A stretch of 16,603 bases of DNA from assembly GCA_028871195.1 (NCBI GenBank), contig JAGWNT010000086.1:1-16603 (forward strand). The letters are read 5' to 3'. A model generated the notes under the pieces. It was not told where the DNA came from, ran no database searches, and worked only from the letters and a program-made list of their open reading frames with translations. Of the stretch, positions 5,614 through 12,721 are shown piece by piece. Source of the stretch: REEB85 sp018971455 (GTDB taxonomy: Bacteria > Pseudomonadota > Alphaproteobacteria > Acetobacterales > Acetobacteraceae). Both the position numbers and the translations under genes were made by a program. The first letter of the stretch is position 1. Each line of letters opens with the position of its first letter.

Positions 5614-7989
5614 ATGAACGCTCCGGGCGGGATGATGCCTGCCGCCGGCACCGACCGGCGGGCCTTCCTGCGCGGCCAGATCGAGCGCAAGCTATTGTGG
5701 CTGTCGGCGTGGATGATCCACAACGCCAACCATATCCGCCCCAACCGCGACGGGCTGAAGGTGGGCGGGCACCAGGCCTCCTGCGCCTCCGTCATCTCGA
5801 TCATGACGGCGCTCTATTTCGAGGTGCTGCGCCCGCAGGACCGGGTGGCGGTGAAGCCGCATGCCGGGCCGGTCTTCCACGCCATCAACCATCTGTTCGG
5901 CCGGCAGGGCATCGCCAAGATGGAGGGGCTGCGCCAGATGGGCGGCGCGCAGCCCTATCCGAGCCGCATGAAGGACGGGCCGGAGGTGGATTTCTCCACC
6001 GGCTCGGTCGGGCTCGGCGTGGCGCTGACCAGCTTCTCCGCCCTGATGGCCGATTACGTGCGGCTGCACGGGCTGGGGCGCGAGGACATCGCGCCCGGCC
6101 GCCACATCGCCATCGCGGGCGATGCCGAGCTCGACGAGGGCAACATCTACGAGGCGTTGCTCGAAGGGTGGAAGCACGATGTGCGCAACGTCTGGTGGAT
6201 CATCGACTACAACCGCCAGAGCCTCGATTCGGTGGTGCCGGACCGGCTTTTCGGCCGCATCGAAGGTCTGTTCCGCGACATGGGCTGGAATGTCGTGACG
6301 ATGAAGTACGGCCGCCGGCTGGAGGCCGCCTTCCTGCGGCCGGGCGGGGCTTCGCTGCGCGCCTGGATCGATGACTGCCCGAACAGCCTGTATTCGGCGC
6401 TGACCTTCCAGGGCGGTGCTGCCTGGCGCGCCGCGGTGCTGGCCGAGCTGGGGCGCGAGCCCGGCGTGCGGGCGATCATCGATCCGCTGTCGGATGACGA
6501 GCTGGCGGCCCTGATGACCAATCTCGGCGGCCACGACGTCGAAGCCATCATCGAGCAGCTGCGCGCGGCGGATGCCGCCGGCGACCAGCCGACCTGCTTC
6601 ATCGCCTACACCATCAAGGGCATGGGCCTGCCCTTCGCCGGCCACAAGGACAACCATGCCGGCCTGATGTCCAAGGAGCAGATGGAGGCGTTCCGCGCCG
6701 CCATGGGCATCCGCCCCGGGCATGAATGGGATTTCTTCGAGGGGCTGGCGGCCGATGCCGCCGAGCTGCGCGCCTTCGTCGACGGCGTGCCGTTCGCCAC
6801 CCCGATCGCGCCGGAGGGCCGTGCGCTGGCGGCACCGCTGGTGGAGGTGCCGGCCGTGCTTCCGGTGCCGAAGCTCGCCGGGCGGATGATGTCCACCCAG
6901 GCCGGGTTCGGCGACATCCTGGCGGAGATCGGCCGCGGCCAGGGGGCCTTCAAGGACCTCGCCGCGCGCATCATGACGACGAGCCCGGATGTGACCGTCT
7001 CGACCAATCTCGGCCCGTGGGTGAACCGGCGCGGCGTGTTCGACCGGCACACCCGCAACGACGTCTTCCGCGACGCCAAGCTGGCGAGCGCCCAGCGCTG
7101 GGGGATGACGCCCTCGGGCCAGCACATCGAGCTGGGCATCGCCGAACAGAATCTGTTCCTACTGCTGGGTGCCGCGGGGCTGGCGCACGCGCTGCACGGG
7201 GCGCGGCTGCTGCCGGTGGGCACGGTGTACGATCCGTTCGTCAATCGCGGCCTCGATGCGCTGATCTATGCCTGCTACCAGGATGCCCGCTTCCTGCTGG
7301 TCTCCACCCCCTCGGGGCTAACGCTTGCGCCGGAGGGCGGGCAGCACCAGAGCGTCAACACCCCGCTGCTCGGCATGAGTGTCGATCGGCTGGCGAGCTA
7401 CGAGCCGAGCCATGTCGATGAGCTGGCGATCCTGCTGCGCCACGCCTTCCACCACATGCAGCAGCCGGATGGCTCGGCGGTCTGGCTGCGCCTGTCCACC
7501 CGCCAGTTGGCGCAGAAGGAGCGCGCGCTCGATCCGGCGGCGGTGATCGCCGGGGCGCACTGGGTGGTGGCGCCGGCAGCCGGCGCGCCGATCGCGCTGG
7601 CCTATCAGGGGCCGGTGGCGCCGGAGGCCGAGGCCGCCTTCTCCGAATTGCAGGCCGAGGTGCCGGGGGCGGGGCTGCTCGCGGTGACCAGCCCCGACCG
7701 GCTGCATGCCGGCTGGCTCGCCGCCGGGCGGGCGCGGCGCGAGGGGCGCGGGGCGGCCGCGCATATCGAGACCATCCTCGCGCCGCTGGCGCCGGGGGCG
7801 GCGCTGGTGACCATCCTGGACGGGCATCCGGCGGCGCATGACTGGATGGGGGCCGTGCGTGGCCAGCGCGTCGTGCCACTCGGCGTCGACCGTTTCGGCC
7901 AGAGCGGCGATATCCCCGATCTCTACCGGGAATATGGCCTCGACACGGAGGCGATCCTCGAGGCCTGCGCCCAGGCGCTGCTCGGCTGA
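5614..7989 (+). CDS. Thiamine-diphosphate enzyme, transketolase / homodimeric pyruvate dehydrogenase E1 (AceE)-like
   Basis: 791 residues. The ATG at 5614 follows GAGGGA at 5599-5604, which overlaps the TGA of the decarboxylase gene, so translation is probably coupled. Pyrimidine-facing and phosphate regions: GGHQASCAS (51-59), KPHAGPVFHAINHLFG (81-96), and the ThDP/Mg motif GDAELDEGN (169-177) ending in DYN (198-200). GDA replaces the usual GDG and YN the usual NN. Further AceE-like blocks are GGHDVEAIIEQL and AYTIKGMGLPFAGHKDNHAG. The second domain has HIELGIAEQN (504-513, putative catalytic Glu511) and TLAPEGGQHQS. The tail PLGVDRFGQSGD resembles the AceE C-terminus. It is shorter than E. 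coli AceE (887 residues). No lipoyl E2 or E3 gene is in the window, so a pyruvate dehydrogenase role is not shown. It may be an alpha-keto acid decarboxylase, carboligase or transketolase. Substrate unknown. Confidence 0.8.
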   Translation: MNAPGGMMPAAGTDRRAFLRGQIERKLLWLSAWMIHNANHIRPNRDGLKVGGHQASCASVISIMTALYFEVLRPQDRVAVKPHAGPVFHAINHLFGRQGIAKMEGLRQMGGAQPYPSRMKDGPEVDFSTGSVGLGVALTSFSALMADYVRLHGLGREDIAPGRHIAIAGDAELDEGNIYEALLEGWKHDVRNVWWIIDYNRQSLDSVVPDRLFGRIEGLFRDMGWNVVTMKYGRRLEAAFLRPGGASLRAWIDDCPNSLYSALTFQGGAAWRAAVLAELGREPGVRAIIDPLSDDELAALMTNLGGHDVEAIIEQLRAADAAGDQPTCFIAYTIKGMGLPFAGHKDNHAGLMSKEQMEAFRAAMGIRPGHEWDFFEGLAADAAELRAFVDGVPFATPIAPEGRALAAPLVEVPAVLPVPKLAGRMMSTQAGFGDILAEIGRGQGAFKDLAARIMTTSPDVTVSTNLGPWVNRRGVFDRHTRNDVFRDAKLASAQRWGMTPSGQHIELGIAEQNLFLLLGAAGLAHALHGARLLPVGTVYDPFVNRGLDALIYACYQDARFLLVSTPSGLTLAPEGGQHQSVNTPLLGMSVDRLASYEPSHVDELAILLRHAFHHMQQPDGSAVWLRLSTRQLAQKERALDPAAVIAGAHWVVAPAAGAPIALAYQGPVAPEAEAAFSELQAEVPGAGLLAVTSPDRLHAGWLAAGRARREGRGAAAHIETILAPLAPGAALVTILDGHPAAHDWMGAVRGQRVVPLGVDRFGQSGDIPDLYREYGLDTEAILEACAQALLG

Positions 7990-8030
7990 TCCTGCCGCCG
8001 CCTGGGAGCGCGGGCCGGGGGGCGCGGGCC

Positions 8031-9554
8031 TCAGCCCTCCTGGCGGTAGTTCGGCGCCTCGCGGGTGATCGCCACGTCGTGCACATGGCTCTCGCGCAGG
8101 CCGGCGCCGGTGATGCGGCGGAAGCGCGACTTGGTTTGCAGCTCGGCGATGGTGGCACTGCCCGTGTAGCCCATGCCGGCGCGCAGCCCACCGACCAGCT
8201 GATGCAGCACGGCGGTGACCGGGCCCTTGTAGCCGACGCGGCCCTCGATGCCCTCGGGCACCAGTTTCAGCGAGTCGGTGATTTCCTGCTGGAAGTAGCG
8301 ATCCGCCGAGCCGCGCGCCATGGCGCCGATGCTGCCCATGCCGCGATAGGATTTGTAGGAGCGGCCCTGGTAGAGGAACACCTCGCCGGGCGCCTCGTCG
8401 GTGCCGGCGAGCAGGCTGCCGATCATCACGCAATCGGCGCCCGCGCCGATCGCCTTGACGATGTCGCCCGAGGTGCGGATGCCGCCATCGGCGATGGCCG
8501 GCACGCCGTGGCGGCGGCACATCTCGGCGGTCTCCAGGATGGCCGAGAATTGCGGCACGCCGACGCCGGCGACGACGCGGGTGGTGCAGATGCTGCCCGG
8601 GCCGATGCCGATCTTGATGCCGTCGGCGCCGGCGGCGATCAGCGCGGCCGCCCCTTCGGGTGTCGCGACGTTGCCGGCGATGACCTGCACGTAGTTGGAA
8701 TGCTTCTTGATGCGCTCGACGGCGGCGAGCACGCCGGCGGAATGGCCATGCGCGGTATCGACCACGATGACGTCGGCCTCGGCGTCGATCAGCGCGAGCG
8801 CGCGGGCATGCCCGTCCTCGCCGACGCCGGTGGCGGCGGCGACGCGCAGGCGGCCGAGCTCATCCTTGTTGGCGAGCGGATGGGCCTGCGCCTTGTCCAT
8901 GTCCTTGACGGTGATCAGGCCGACGCAGCGATAGGCCTCGTCCACCACCAGCAGCTTCTCGATGCGGTGGCGGTGCAGCAGGCGGCGCGCCTCGTCCGGC
9001 CCGACGCCGGCGGTGACGGTGATGAGATTCTCGCGCGTCATCAGCTCATAGACCTTGAGCGACGGGTCGGTGGCGAAGCGCACGTCGCGGTTGGTCAGGA
9101 TGCCGACCAGTCGGCCATTGTCGCGCTCGACGACCGGGATGCCGCTGATGTGGTGGGCGCTCATCAGCGCGCGCGCCTCGGCCAGCGTCTGGTCGGGGTG
9201 GATGGTGAGCGGGTTCACCACCATGCCGGACTCGAATTTCTTGACGCGGCGGATATGGGCGGCCTGCTCGCCGATATCGAGGTTCTTGTGAATCACGCCC
9301 ATGCCGCCGTGCTGGGCCAGCGCGATCGCCATCGGCGCCTCGGTCACCGTGTCCATCGCCGAGGAGATCAGCGGGATGCGCAGCGCGATGGTGCGGGTGA
9401 GGCGGGTGGCGGTGTCGGTGGCCGAGGGCAGCACCTGCGAGTACGAGGGCACCACCAGCACGTCATCGAAGGCGAGCGCCTCGGTCACGCGGACGGCGGC
9501 GGCCTCGGTGGCCGGGGCGGCGGTGACGGGGGAGGAATTATCCTGGGGTGCCAT
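8031..9554 (-). CDS. guaB: Inosine-5'-monophosphate dehydrogenase
   Basis: 507 residues, usual IMPDH length with a short alanine-rich N-terminal extension. Seen: LAFDDVLVVPSYS (28-40), PLISSAMDTVTE, a CBS-pair (Bateman) insert at about 112-222, the NAD-site region VIVVDTAHGHS, catalytic loop GIGPGSICTTR with Cys323, IADGGIRTSGDI, and the flap YRGMGSIGAMARGSADRYF. The enzyme oxidises IMP to XMP with NAD+, the committed step of guanine nucleotide synthesis. The CBS pair normally senses purine nucleotides. I chose ATG at 9554 over an upstream in-frame TTG at 9605, because AAAGG stands 7 nt before it and homology begins shortly after. It is convergent with the ThDP enzyme gene across 41 bp and lies downstream of rlmE; guaA is not adjacent. 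Confidence 0.97.
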   Translation of the reverse strand: MAPQDNSSPVTAAPATEAAAVRVTEALAFDDVLVVPSYSQVLPSATDTATRLTRTIALRIPLISSAMDTVTEAPMAIALAQHGGMGVIHKNLDIGEQAAHIRRVKKFESGMVVNPLTIHPDQTLAEARALMSAHHISGIPVVERDNGRLVGILTNRDVRFATDPSLKVYELMTRENLITVTAGVGPDEARRLLHRHRIEKLLVVDEAYRCVGLITVKDMDKAQAHPLANKDELGRLRVAAATGVGEDGHARALALIDAEADVIVVDTAHGHSAGVLAAVERIKKHSNYVQVIAGNVATPEGAAALIAAGADGIKIGIGPGSICTTRVVAGVGVPQFSAILETAEMCRRHGVPAIADGGIRTSGDIVKAIGAGADCVMIGSLLAGTDEAPGEVFLYQGRSYKSYRGMGSIGAMARGSADRYFQQEITDSLKLVPEGIEGRVGYKGPVTAVLHQLVGGLRAGMGYTGSATIAELQTKSRFRRITGAGLRESHVHDVAITREAPNYRQEG

Positions 9555-9622
9555 GGCCGGACCTTTCGCGGGGGATGCGCGGGCAATCCCGTGCGGGATG
9601 CGCAACCCAACCTTGGCGCGCT

Positions 9623-9651
9623 CCCATAGCGCCGCGATGGCGGTGGCGCAA
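9623..9651 (-). promoter_or_regulatory. guaB: Weak promoter candidate for guaB
   Basis: The minus strand reads TTGCGC (9646-9651), 17 bp, then TATGGG (9623-9628), placing a start of transcription roughly 60 bp before the guaB ATG. Only three of six bases match the consensus in each box. It is plausible because the 173-bp gap after rlmE leaves room for a separate promoter, but chance is likely in GC-rich DNA. Confidence 0.25.
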
Positions 9652-9727
9652 GCGAAGCTTGATGACGCTGACCTGCCATGCGCGCCGATGCGCCCTCACC
9701 CGCCGCCCGGCGGGCCGGCTTGCGCCG

Positions 9728-10420
9728 CTACGCCCCGCGGAATCCGGTGGCGACGACGTAGAGCTCGCTGCTCTCCTTGCGGCTGGCGGGCGGCTTGGCG
9801 TGGCGCACCGTGGCGAAAAGCCGCTTCATCGGCGCCAGCATCTCGCGCTCCGTGCCGCCCTGGAACACCTTGGCGACGAAGCCGCCGCCGGGCGCCAGGA
9901 TGTTGGTGGCGAAATCCAGCGCCAGCTCGGCCAGCGCGATGATTCGCAGATGGTCGGTGGCGCTGTGGCCGGTGGTGTTCGGCGCCATGTCCGACAGCAC
10001 CAGATCGGCCGGGCCGCCGAGCAGGGCGATGAGGCGGGCGGGCATGTCCGGGTCGTTGAAATCACCCTGGATGAACTGCGCCCCGCTCACCGGGTCGATC
10101 GGCAGCAGATCGAGCCCGAGCACGCTGGCGACCTTGGCGCGCACGGCCACCTGGGCCCAGCCGCCCGGGGCGGCGCCGAGGTCGAGCACGCGCATGCCGG
10201 GGCGCAGCAGGTGGAACTTCTCGTCGAGCTCAAGCAGCTTGAAGGCGGCGCGCGAGCGCCAGCCCTGGGCGCGGGCGGCGGCGACGTAGGGGTCGTTGAG
10301 CTGGCGGCGCAGCCATTGCTGCGAGGCCGGGCTGTGCTTGCGGGCCTGGCGCAGATTGACGCCAAGGCCGCGGGGCGCCGCCGGGGTCTTGGCGCCGGGC
10401 GCTTTGGGAGGTTTGGGCAT
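9728..10420 (-). CDS. rlmE: 23S rRNA (uridine-2'-O)-methyltransferase RlmE (FtsJ/RrmJ)
   Basis: 230 residues. It has the SAM-binding motif VLDLGAAPGGWAQV (78-91) and the complete K-D-K-E catalytic tetrad of the FtsJ family: Lys61 in SRAAFKLLELDEKF, Asp144 in LSDMAPN, Lys184 in FVAKVFQGG and Glu219 in SSELYVVATGFR. It methylates the 2'-OH of the conserved A-loop uridine (U2552 in E. coli) in 50S assembly. The start is set at ATG 10420, giving the basic N-terminus MPKPPKAPGAK. An in-frame ATG at 10438 is possible, but neither has a clear ribosome-binding site. The lysine/proline-rich first 20 residues resemble the extended N-termini common in alphaproteobacterial RlmE. It precedes guaB on the same strand, with a gap of 173 bp. 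Confidence 0.96.
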   Translation of the reverse strand: MPKPPKAPGAKTPAAPRGLGVNLRQARKHSPASQQWLRRQLNDPYVAAARAQGWRSRAAFKLLELDEKFHLLRPGMRVLDLGAAPGGWAQVAVRAKVASVLGLDLLPIDPVSGAQFIQGDFNDPDMPARLIALLGGPADLVLSDMAPNTTGHSATDHLRIIALAELALDFATNILAPGGGFVAKVFQGGTEREMLAPMKRLFATVRHAKPPASRKESSELYVVATGFRGA

Positions 10421-10447
10421 TCGCCGATGATAGACCATGGCCGGGGC

Positions 10448-10471
10448 CGGCGGGGCAATATCGCCCCGCCG
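10448..10471 (-). terminator. Perfect 9-bp stem-loop between the Spy-like gene and rlmE
   Basis: CGGCGGGGC pairs without mismatch with GCCCCGCCG around a 6-nt AT-rich loop. It starts 30 bp beyond the Spy-like stop codon on the minus strand and ends before the rlmE start. No T-tract follows. The structure and position fit a terminator of the upstream gene, or an mRNA 3'-end stabiliser. Confidence 0.55.
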
Positions 10472-10500
10472 CCCCGCGACCGGTTCGCCGGGCTGGCGGC

Positions 10501-10965
10501 TCAGTTCTTCCTGGGCGCCGGCCCGGGATGCGCCGCGCGGGCCTGGAAGACGGTGTCGGCATTGTGCTTCTGGGCCGGCGACATGGTGTCGTAGAGCACC
10601 TGGAAACTGGCGGCCAGCTTCTGCATGTTGCGGGCATGCTGCTCGGCGAGGTCGGCATAGGAGCGCATGTTGTCGGCCGCGCTCATGCCGGCGAGGGCCG
10701 CGCCGCGCTGCTGGAAATCTGCCCGCATCGCCTGGGCATTGTCGCGCATGGTCTGCGCGAAGGCGTCCCATTGCGGCTGCTGGGCGGCGGTGATGCGCAA
10801 TTGCCGATGCAGTGTCGCGATGTGCTGTTCAAGCCGGTCGGGCCGCGTCGGCCTGGCGGGCATCGTGGTGGGCGGAGGTGCGGCGGTCTGCGCGGCGGCG
10901 GGCAGGACCGGCAGGGCGAGGACAGCGAACAGCGCAGCGGTTGCACGCAGCTTGGTGCGAGTCAT
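10501..10965 (-). CDS. Spy/CpxP-like (LTXXQ-type) periplasmic protein
   Basis: 154 residues from ATG 10965, chosen because GAGGAG stands 7 nt upstream; an in-frame start at 10980 lacks this. Residues 1-25 form a clear signal peptide, with cleavage likely after PAAA. The mature part begins with a Pro/Thr-rich stretch, then a helical domain with LRITAAQQPQWDAFAQTM (56-73) and LYDTMSPAQKHNADTVF (124-140). These are the paired degenerate LTxxQ helices of the Spy/CpxP family. Family members are ATP-independent chaperones or stress regulators in the periplasm, often helical dimers. The final residues are Pro-rich and basic. No cpxRA-type two-component genes are near. The ribosome-binding site can form a small GAGG-AGA-CCTC hairpin. 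The family call is moderately firm; the function is inferred. Confidence 0.72.
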   Translation of the reverse strand: MTRTKLRATAALFAVLALPVLPAAAQTAAPPPTTMPARPTRPDRLEQHIATLHRQLRITAAQQPQWDAFAQTMRDNAQAMRADFQQRGAALAGMSAADNMRSYADLAEQHARNMQKLAASFQVLYDTMSPAQKHNADTVFQARAAHPGPAPRKN

Positions 10966-10992
10966 GCGAGGTCTCCTCAACGGAACGGATTG

Positions 10993-11008
10993 CGGCGCCG
11001 CGGCGCCG
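10993..11008. other. 16-bp perfect GC palindrome, possible terminator of the glycine-zipper gene
   Basis: CGGCGCCGCGGCGCCG is a perfect palindrome built of two copies of the palindromic octamer CGGCGCCG. It lies 18 bp after the glycine-zipper gene stop and 28 bp before the Spy-like start. As RNA it has no spare loop, so the hairpin would open to about 6 bp. It could instead be a binding or methylation-rich site. Confidence 0.3.
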
Positions 11009-11025
11009 GCAAGGGGAGCCGCCGA

Positions 11026-11382
11026 TCAGCGGTCGTAATAAACCGGCGGGGGCGCGTAGTAGTAGGCCGGCGGCGGCGGCGCGTAGTAGACTGGCGGCGG
11101 CGGCGCGTAATAGACCGGCGGCGGGGCTTCATAGACCGGCGGCTGCGAGGCCACGACGCCGCCGATGATGGCGCCGATGCCAAGGCCGAGCAGCGCGCCG
11201 CCAAGCACGGCGCCGCCGCCGCCGTGGTCTTCATGGCCATAGTAGCGGCCACCGCCGCCATGCCATCCGCCATGGCCCTCGGCGAAGGCCGGGGTGGCGA
11301 GCGGTATGGCCAGCGCCGCGGCCAGGGCAAGGGCGCCGAGCGCGCGGGCGGCCGAGCTGGGGGCTGTTGGCGAGCGGACCAT
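11026..11382 (-). CDS. Secreted glycine-zipper protein with Pro/Tyr-repeat tail
   Basis: 118 residues from ATG 11382, preceded by AAGGAGA at 7-nt spacing, which decides the start over ATGs at 11409 and further upstream. Residues 1-34 are a signal peptide, with likely cleavage at AFA-EG. Then comes a Gly/His-rich segment (GHGGWHGGGGRYYGHEDHGG), a glycine-zipper hydrophobic stretch GGAVLGGALLGLGIGAIIGG (56-75), and a tail of repeated PPPVYYAP units ending YYDR. Glycine zippers typically pack in outer or inner membranes. The Pro/Tyr tail is probably extended and surface- or peptidoglycan-facing. I do not recognise a defined function. Histidines and tyrosines might bind metal, but this is speculation. 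It has its own promoter candidate at 11494-11523 and a 5' leader of about 105 nt. Confidence 0.78.
   Translation of the reverse strand: MVRSPTAPSSAARALGALALAAALAIPLATPAFAEGHGGWHGGGGRYYGHEDHGGGGAVLGGALLGLGIGAIIGGVVASQPPVYEAPPPVYYAPPPPVYYAPPPPAYYYAPPPVYYDR
11029..11142 (-). repeat. Short repeats encoding a Pro-rich/Tyr-Tyr tail
   Basis: Four imperfect units of about 24-27 bp encode PPPVYY, PPPPVYY, PPPPAYYY and PPPVYY separated by alanine. The unit length varies by one or two codons, as expected from slippage of GGC/GGT-rich DNA. Confidence 0.8.
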
Positions 11383-11493
11383 CGTTGCGTCTCCTTCAAC
11401 TTCGTTCATCGTGGGATCGGATTGGATCAAAACTGTGGTTCGTGCTGCCACAATTCCGCCCGACATGCGACCGTTGCTTCGATACGTCGGTGA

Positions 11494-11523
11494 TATATAT
11501 GGCGCTTTGCCGGGCAATTTCAA
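11494..11523 (-). promoter_or_regulatory. Promoter candidate for the glycine-zipper gene
   Basis: The minus strand has TTGAAA (11518-11523), an 18-bp spacer and TATATA (11494-11499), embedded in AT-rich DNA. Five of six -35 and four of six -10 positions match the sigma-70 consensus, much better than elsewhere in the window. Transcription would start near 11487, leaving a leader of about 105 nt. Confidence 0.45.
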
Positions 11524-11685
11524 TTTATAAGCCGAATCGGCGGGATTGTATTCTACTTCGTGTCGTATTGTTCATGTTCTATTTATTCTGGGGAGATGCT
11601 CCGCTGGCCCCGGGCCGGGCGGCGCGTCATTCTTTTTTTACCCTCCCGCGTCACAATGCCGCGATCGCCGGACCGTCGGCACGTA

Positions 11686-11715
11686 AAGGCTGGGTGGATC
11701 AAGGCTGGGCGGAGC
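11686..11715 (+). repeat. 15-bp tandem duplication just before the methyltransferase start
   Basis: AAGGCTGGGTGGATC is followed directly by AAGGCTGGGCGGAGC (13 of 15 identical), and a third truncated copy begins AAGGAG next to the ATG. The second copy supplies the GGAG (11711-11714) that lies 7 nt from the ATG at 11722, so the duplication forms the ribosome-binding region. Confidence 0.75.
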
Positions 11716-11721
11716 AAGGAG

Positions 11722-12717
11722 ATGAGCCTCGCGCGGCTGGGAAGGTTGGTCGAACGCCTCCGCGCGGCGCGCGGGTTCGCGCCGGGCTGGACTGCGGGCG
11801 GGTTCCTCGCGGCCCGGCCGGCCGCCGCCGCGCGCACGGCCTCGGCCTTCGATGGTTCAGCTTCCGATGGCTCAGGTCTTGATGGCTCAGGTCTCGATGA
11901 TCCAGGCCGCGATGGGCGGGGCCGCGCCGCCGCGCCGGGCGCGCCGCAACCGCCTCCGCTCTGGCCCGCGGCGCGCCTGGCGCTGGCCGGTGAGCTCTGG
12001 GGCGAGGGGTTCGTGCAGCCCGGCGCGGCGGCGGAGATTCTGCGCCTGGCCGCCCCGCTCGGCTTGTCGGAGGCGAGTTCGCTGCTGCTGGTCGGCGTTG
12101 GCGCCGGCGGGCCGGCGCGGGTGCTCGCCGAGGAGTTCGGCGCCTGGGTCGCGGCACATGACGGCGAGCCGGCGCTGCGCGCGGCGGCGGCGGCGCATGT
12201 GGCGCGCGGTGCCGCGGCGGTCGCCAAACGTGTGTCGGTGGCAGGGTGGAACCCGCGCGATCCGGGCCTGCGCCGCCACGGCTTCCATCATGCCCTGGTG
12301 CTCGACGGGCTGCGCCACGGCGACATCGCCGCGGCGCTGGGCGCGCTGGTGGCGGCCGTCAAGCCCGGGGGGCAGTTCGTGCTGCAGGAGCTGGTGGCCG
12401 AGGAGCCCGGCGCGGCGCTGGCCGCGTGGTGCCGGCTCGATGGCCGCGCGCCGCCGCCGCGGGCGGGCCAGATCGGCGACGAGCTGGCCCGGCTCGGCCT
12501 CGATATCCGCGTCAGCGAGGACCAGTCCGCCCGCCACCAGGGGCAGATCTGTCAGGGTTTCGCGGCACGCCTGCGTGAGCTCCAGGGCGCGCGGCTGCCG
12601 GCCGCCTATGCTGCGGCACTGGTCGGCGAAGCGGAGCGCTGGCTGCGGCGGGTGCGGCTGATGCAGGCGGGCGGGCTGCGGCTGATGCGCTGGCACGCGC
12701 TGGCGCCCGGGCGGTAG
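11722..12717 (+). CDS. Probable class I SAM-dependent methyltransferase, divergent
   Basis: 331 residues from ATG 11722, with GGAG at 11711-11714; longer in-frame starts upstream have no ribosome-binding site. Residues 1-40 are a basic helical start. Residues 44-68 are a DGSGL-type repeat linker, and 72-80 are proline-rich. The Rossmann-like part begins at about 82, with motif I LLLVGVGAGGPARVLAEEFG (121-140), acidic strand end AAHD (144-147), a motif IV-like HHALVLDGLRH, and the post-strand turn KPGGQFVLQEL. The C-terminal third (ARLRELQGARLPAAYAAALVGEAERWLRRVRLMQAGGL) is helical; quoted here it is only described in part: residues around 290-325 are Leu/Arg/Ala-rich. Motif I lacks the usual GxGxG acidic context, so SAM binding is probable rather than certain. 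The substrate is unknown. Transcription converges on the ABC binding-protein gene. Confidence 0.62.
   Translation: MSLARLGRLVERLRAARGFAPGWTAGGFLAARPAAAARTASAFDGSASDGSGLDGSGLDDPGRDGRGRAAAPGAPQPPPLWPAARLALAGELWGEGFVQPGAAAEILRLAAPLGLSEASSLLLVGVGAGGPARVLAEEFGAWVAAHDGEPALRAAAAAHVARGAAAVAKRVSVAGWNPRDPGLRRHGFHHALVLDGLRHGDIAAALGALVAAVKPGGQFVLQELVAEEPGAALAAWCRLDGRAPPPRAGQIGDELARLGLDIRVSEDQSARHQGQICQGFAARLRELQGARLPAAYAAALVGEAERWLRRVRLMQAGGLRLMRWHALAPGR
11851..11925 (+). repeat. Five tandem 15-bp units encoding DGSGL-like pentapeptides
   Basis: Five consecutive in-frame 15-bp units each begin GAT. They encode DGSAS, DGSGL, DGSGL, DDPGR and DGRGR. The middle two differ by one base, so they are recent or conserved copies. 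The repeat forms a flexible acidic linker before the methyltransferase fold. Array length could vary between strains. Confidence 0.85.
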
Positions 12718-12721
12718 GCTG

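Larger units (their letters stand above)
11383..11721. other. 339-bp divergent intergenic region with AT-rich island
   Basis: This is the only gene-free stretch over 300 bp. By hand count, 11481-11600 holds 51 G+C in 120 bases (about 42%), far below the surrounding DNA. The region contains the minus promoter candidate at 11494-11523, a TGTGG-N9-CCACA inverted repeat at 11434-11452, an 11-bp GCCGA-A-TCGGC palindrome at 11531-11541, a T7 run near 11633-11639 and, at its right end, a 15-bp tandem repeat. Open frames crossing it (from 11560 on plus, 11523 on minus) are extensions of the flanking genes without supporting ribosome-binding sites. I see no convincing small gene. Confidence 0.7.

Noticed and set aside
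8008..8030. 9-bp direct repeat GCGCGGGCC in the 41-bp gap between the convergent ThDP and guaB genes
   Set aside because: It forms no useful hairpin, and short GC-rich direct repeats are common here. I could not support a terminator in this gap.
8079..9629. 516-codon open frame antisense to guaB
   Set aside because: It is a mirror of a highly conserved gene; the product is Ala/Gly/Asp/His low-complexity sequence and has no credible start signal.
9651..9665. Small CAAGC-TTC-GCTTG hairpin between rlmE and guaB
   Set aside because: Only 5 bp with a 3-nt loop, no T-tract; too weak to call a terminator.
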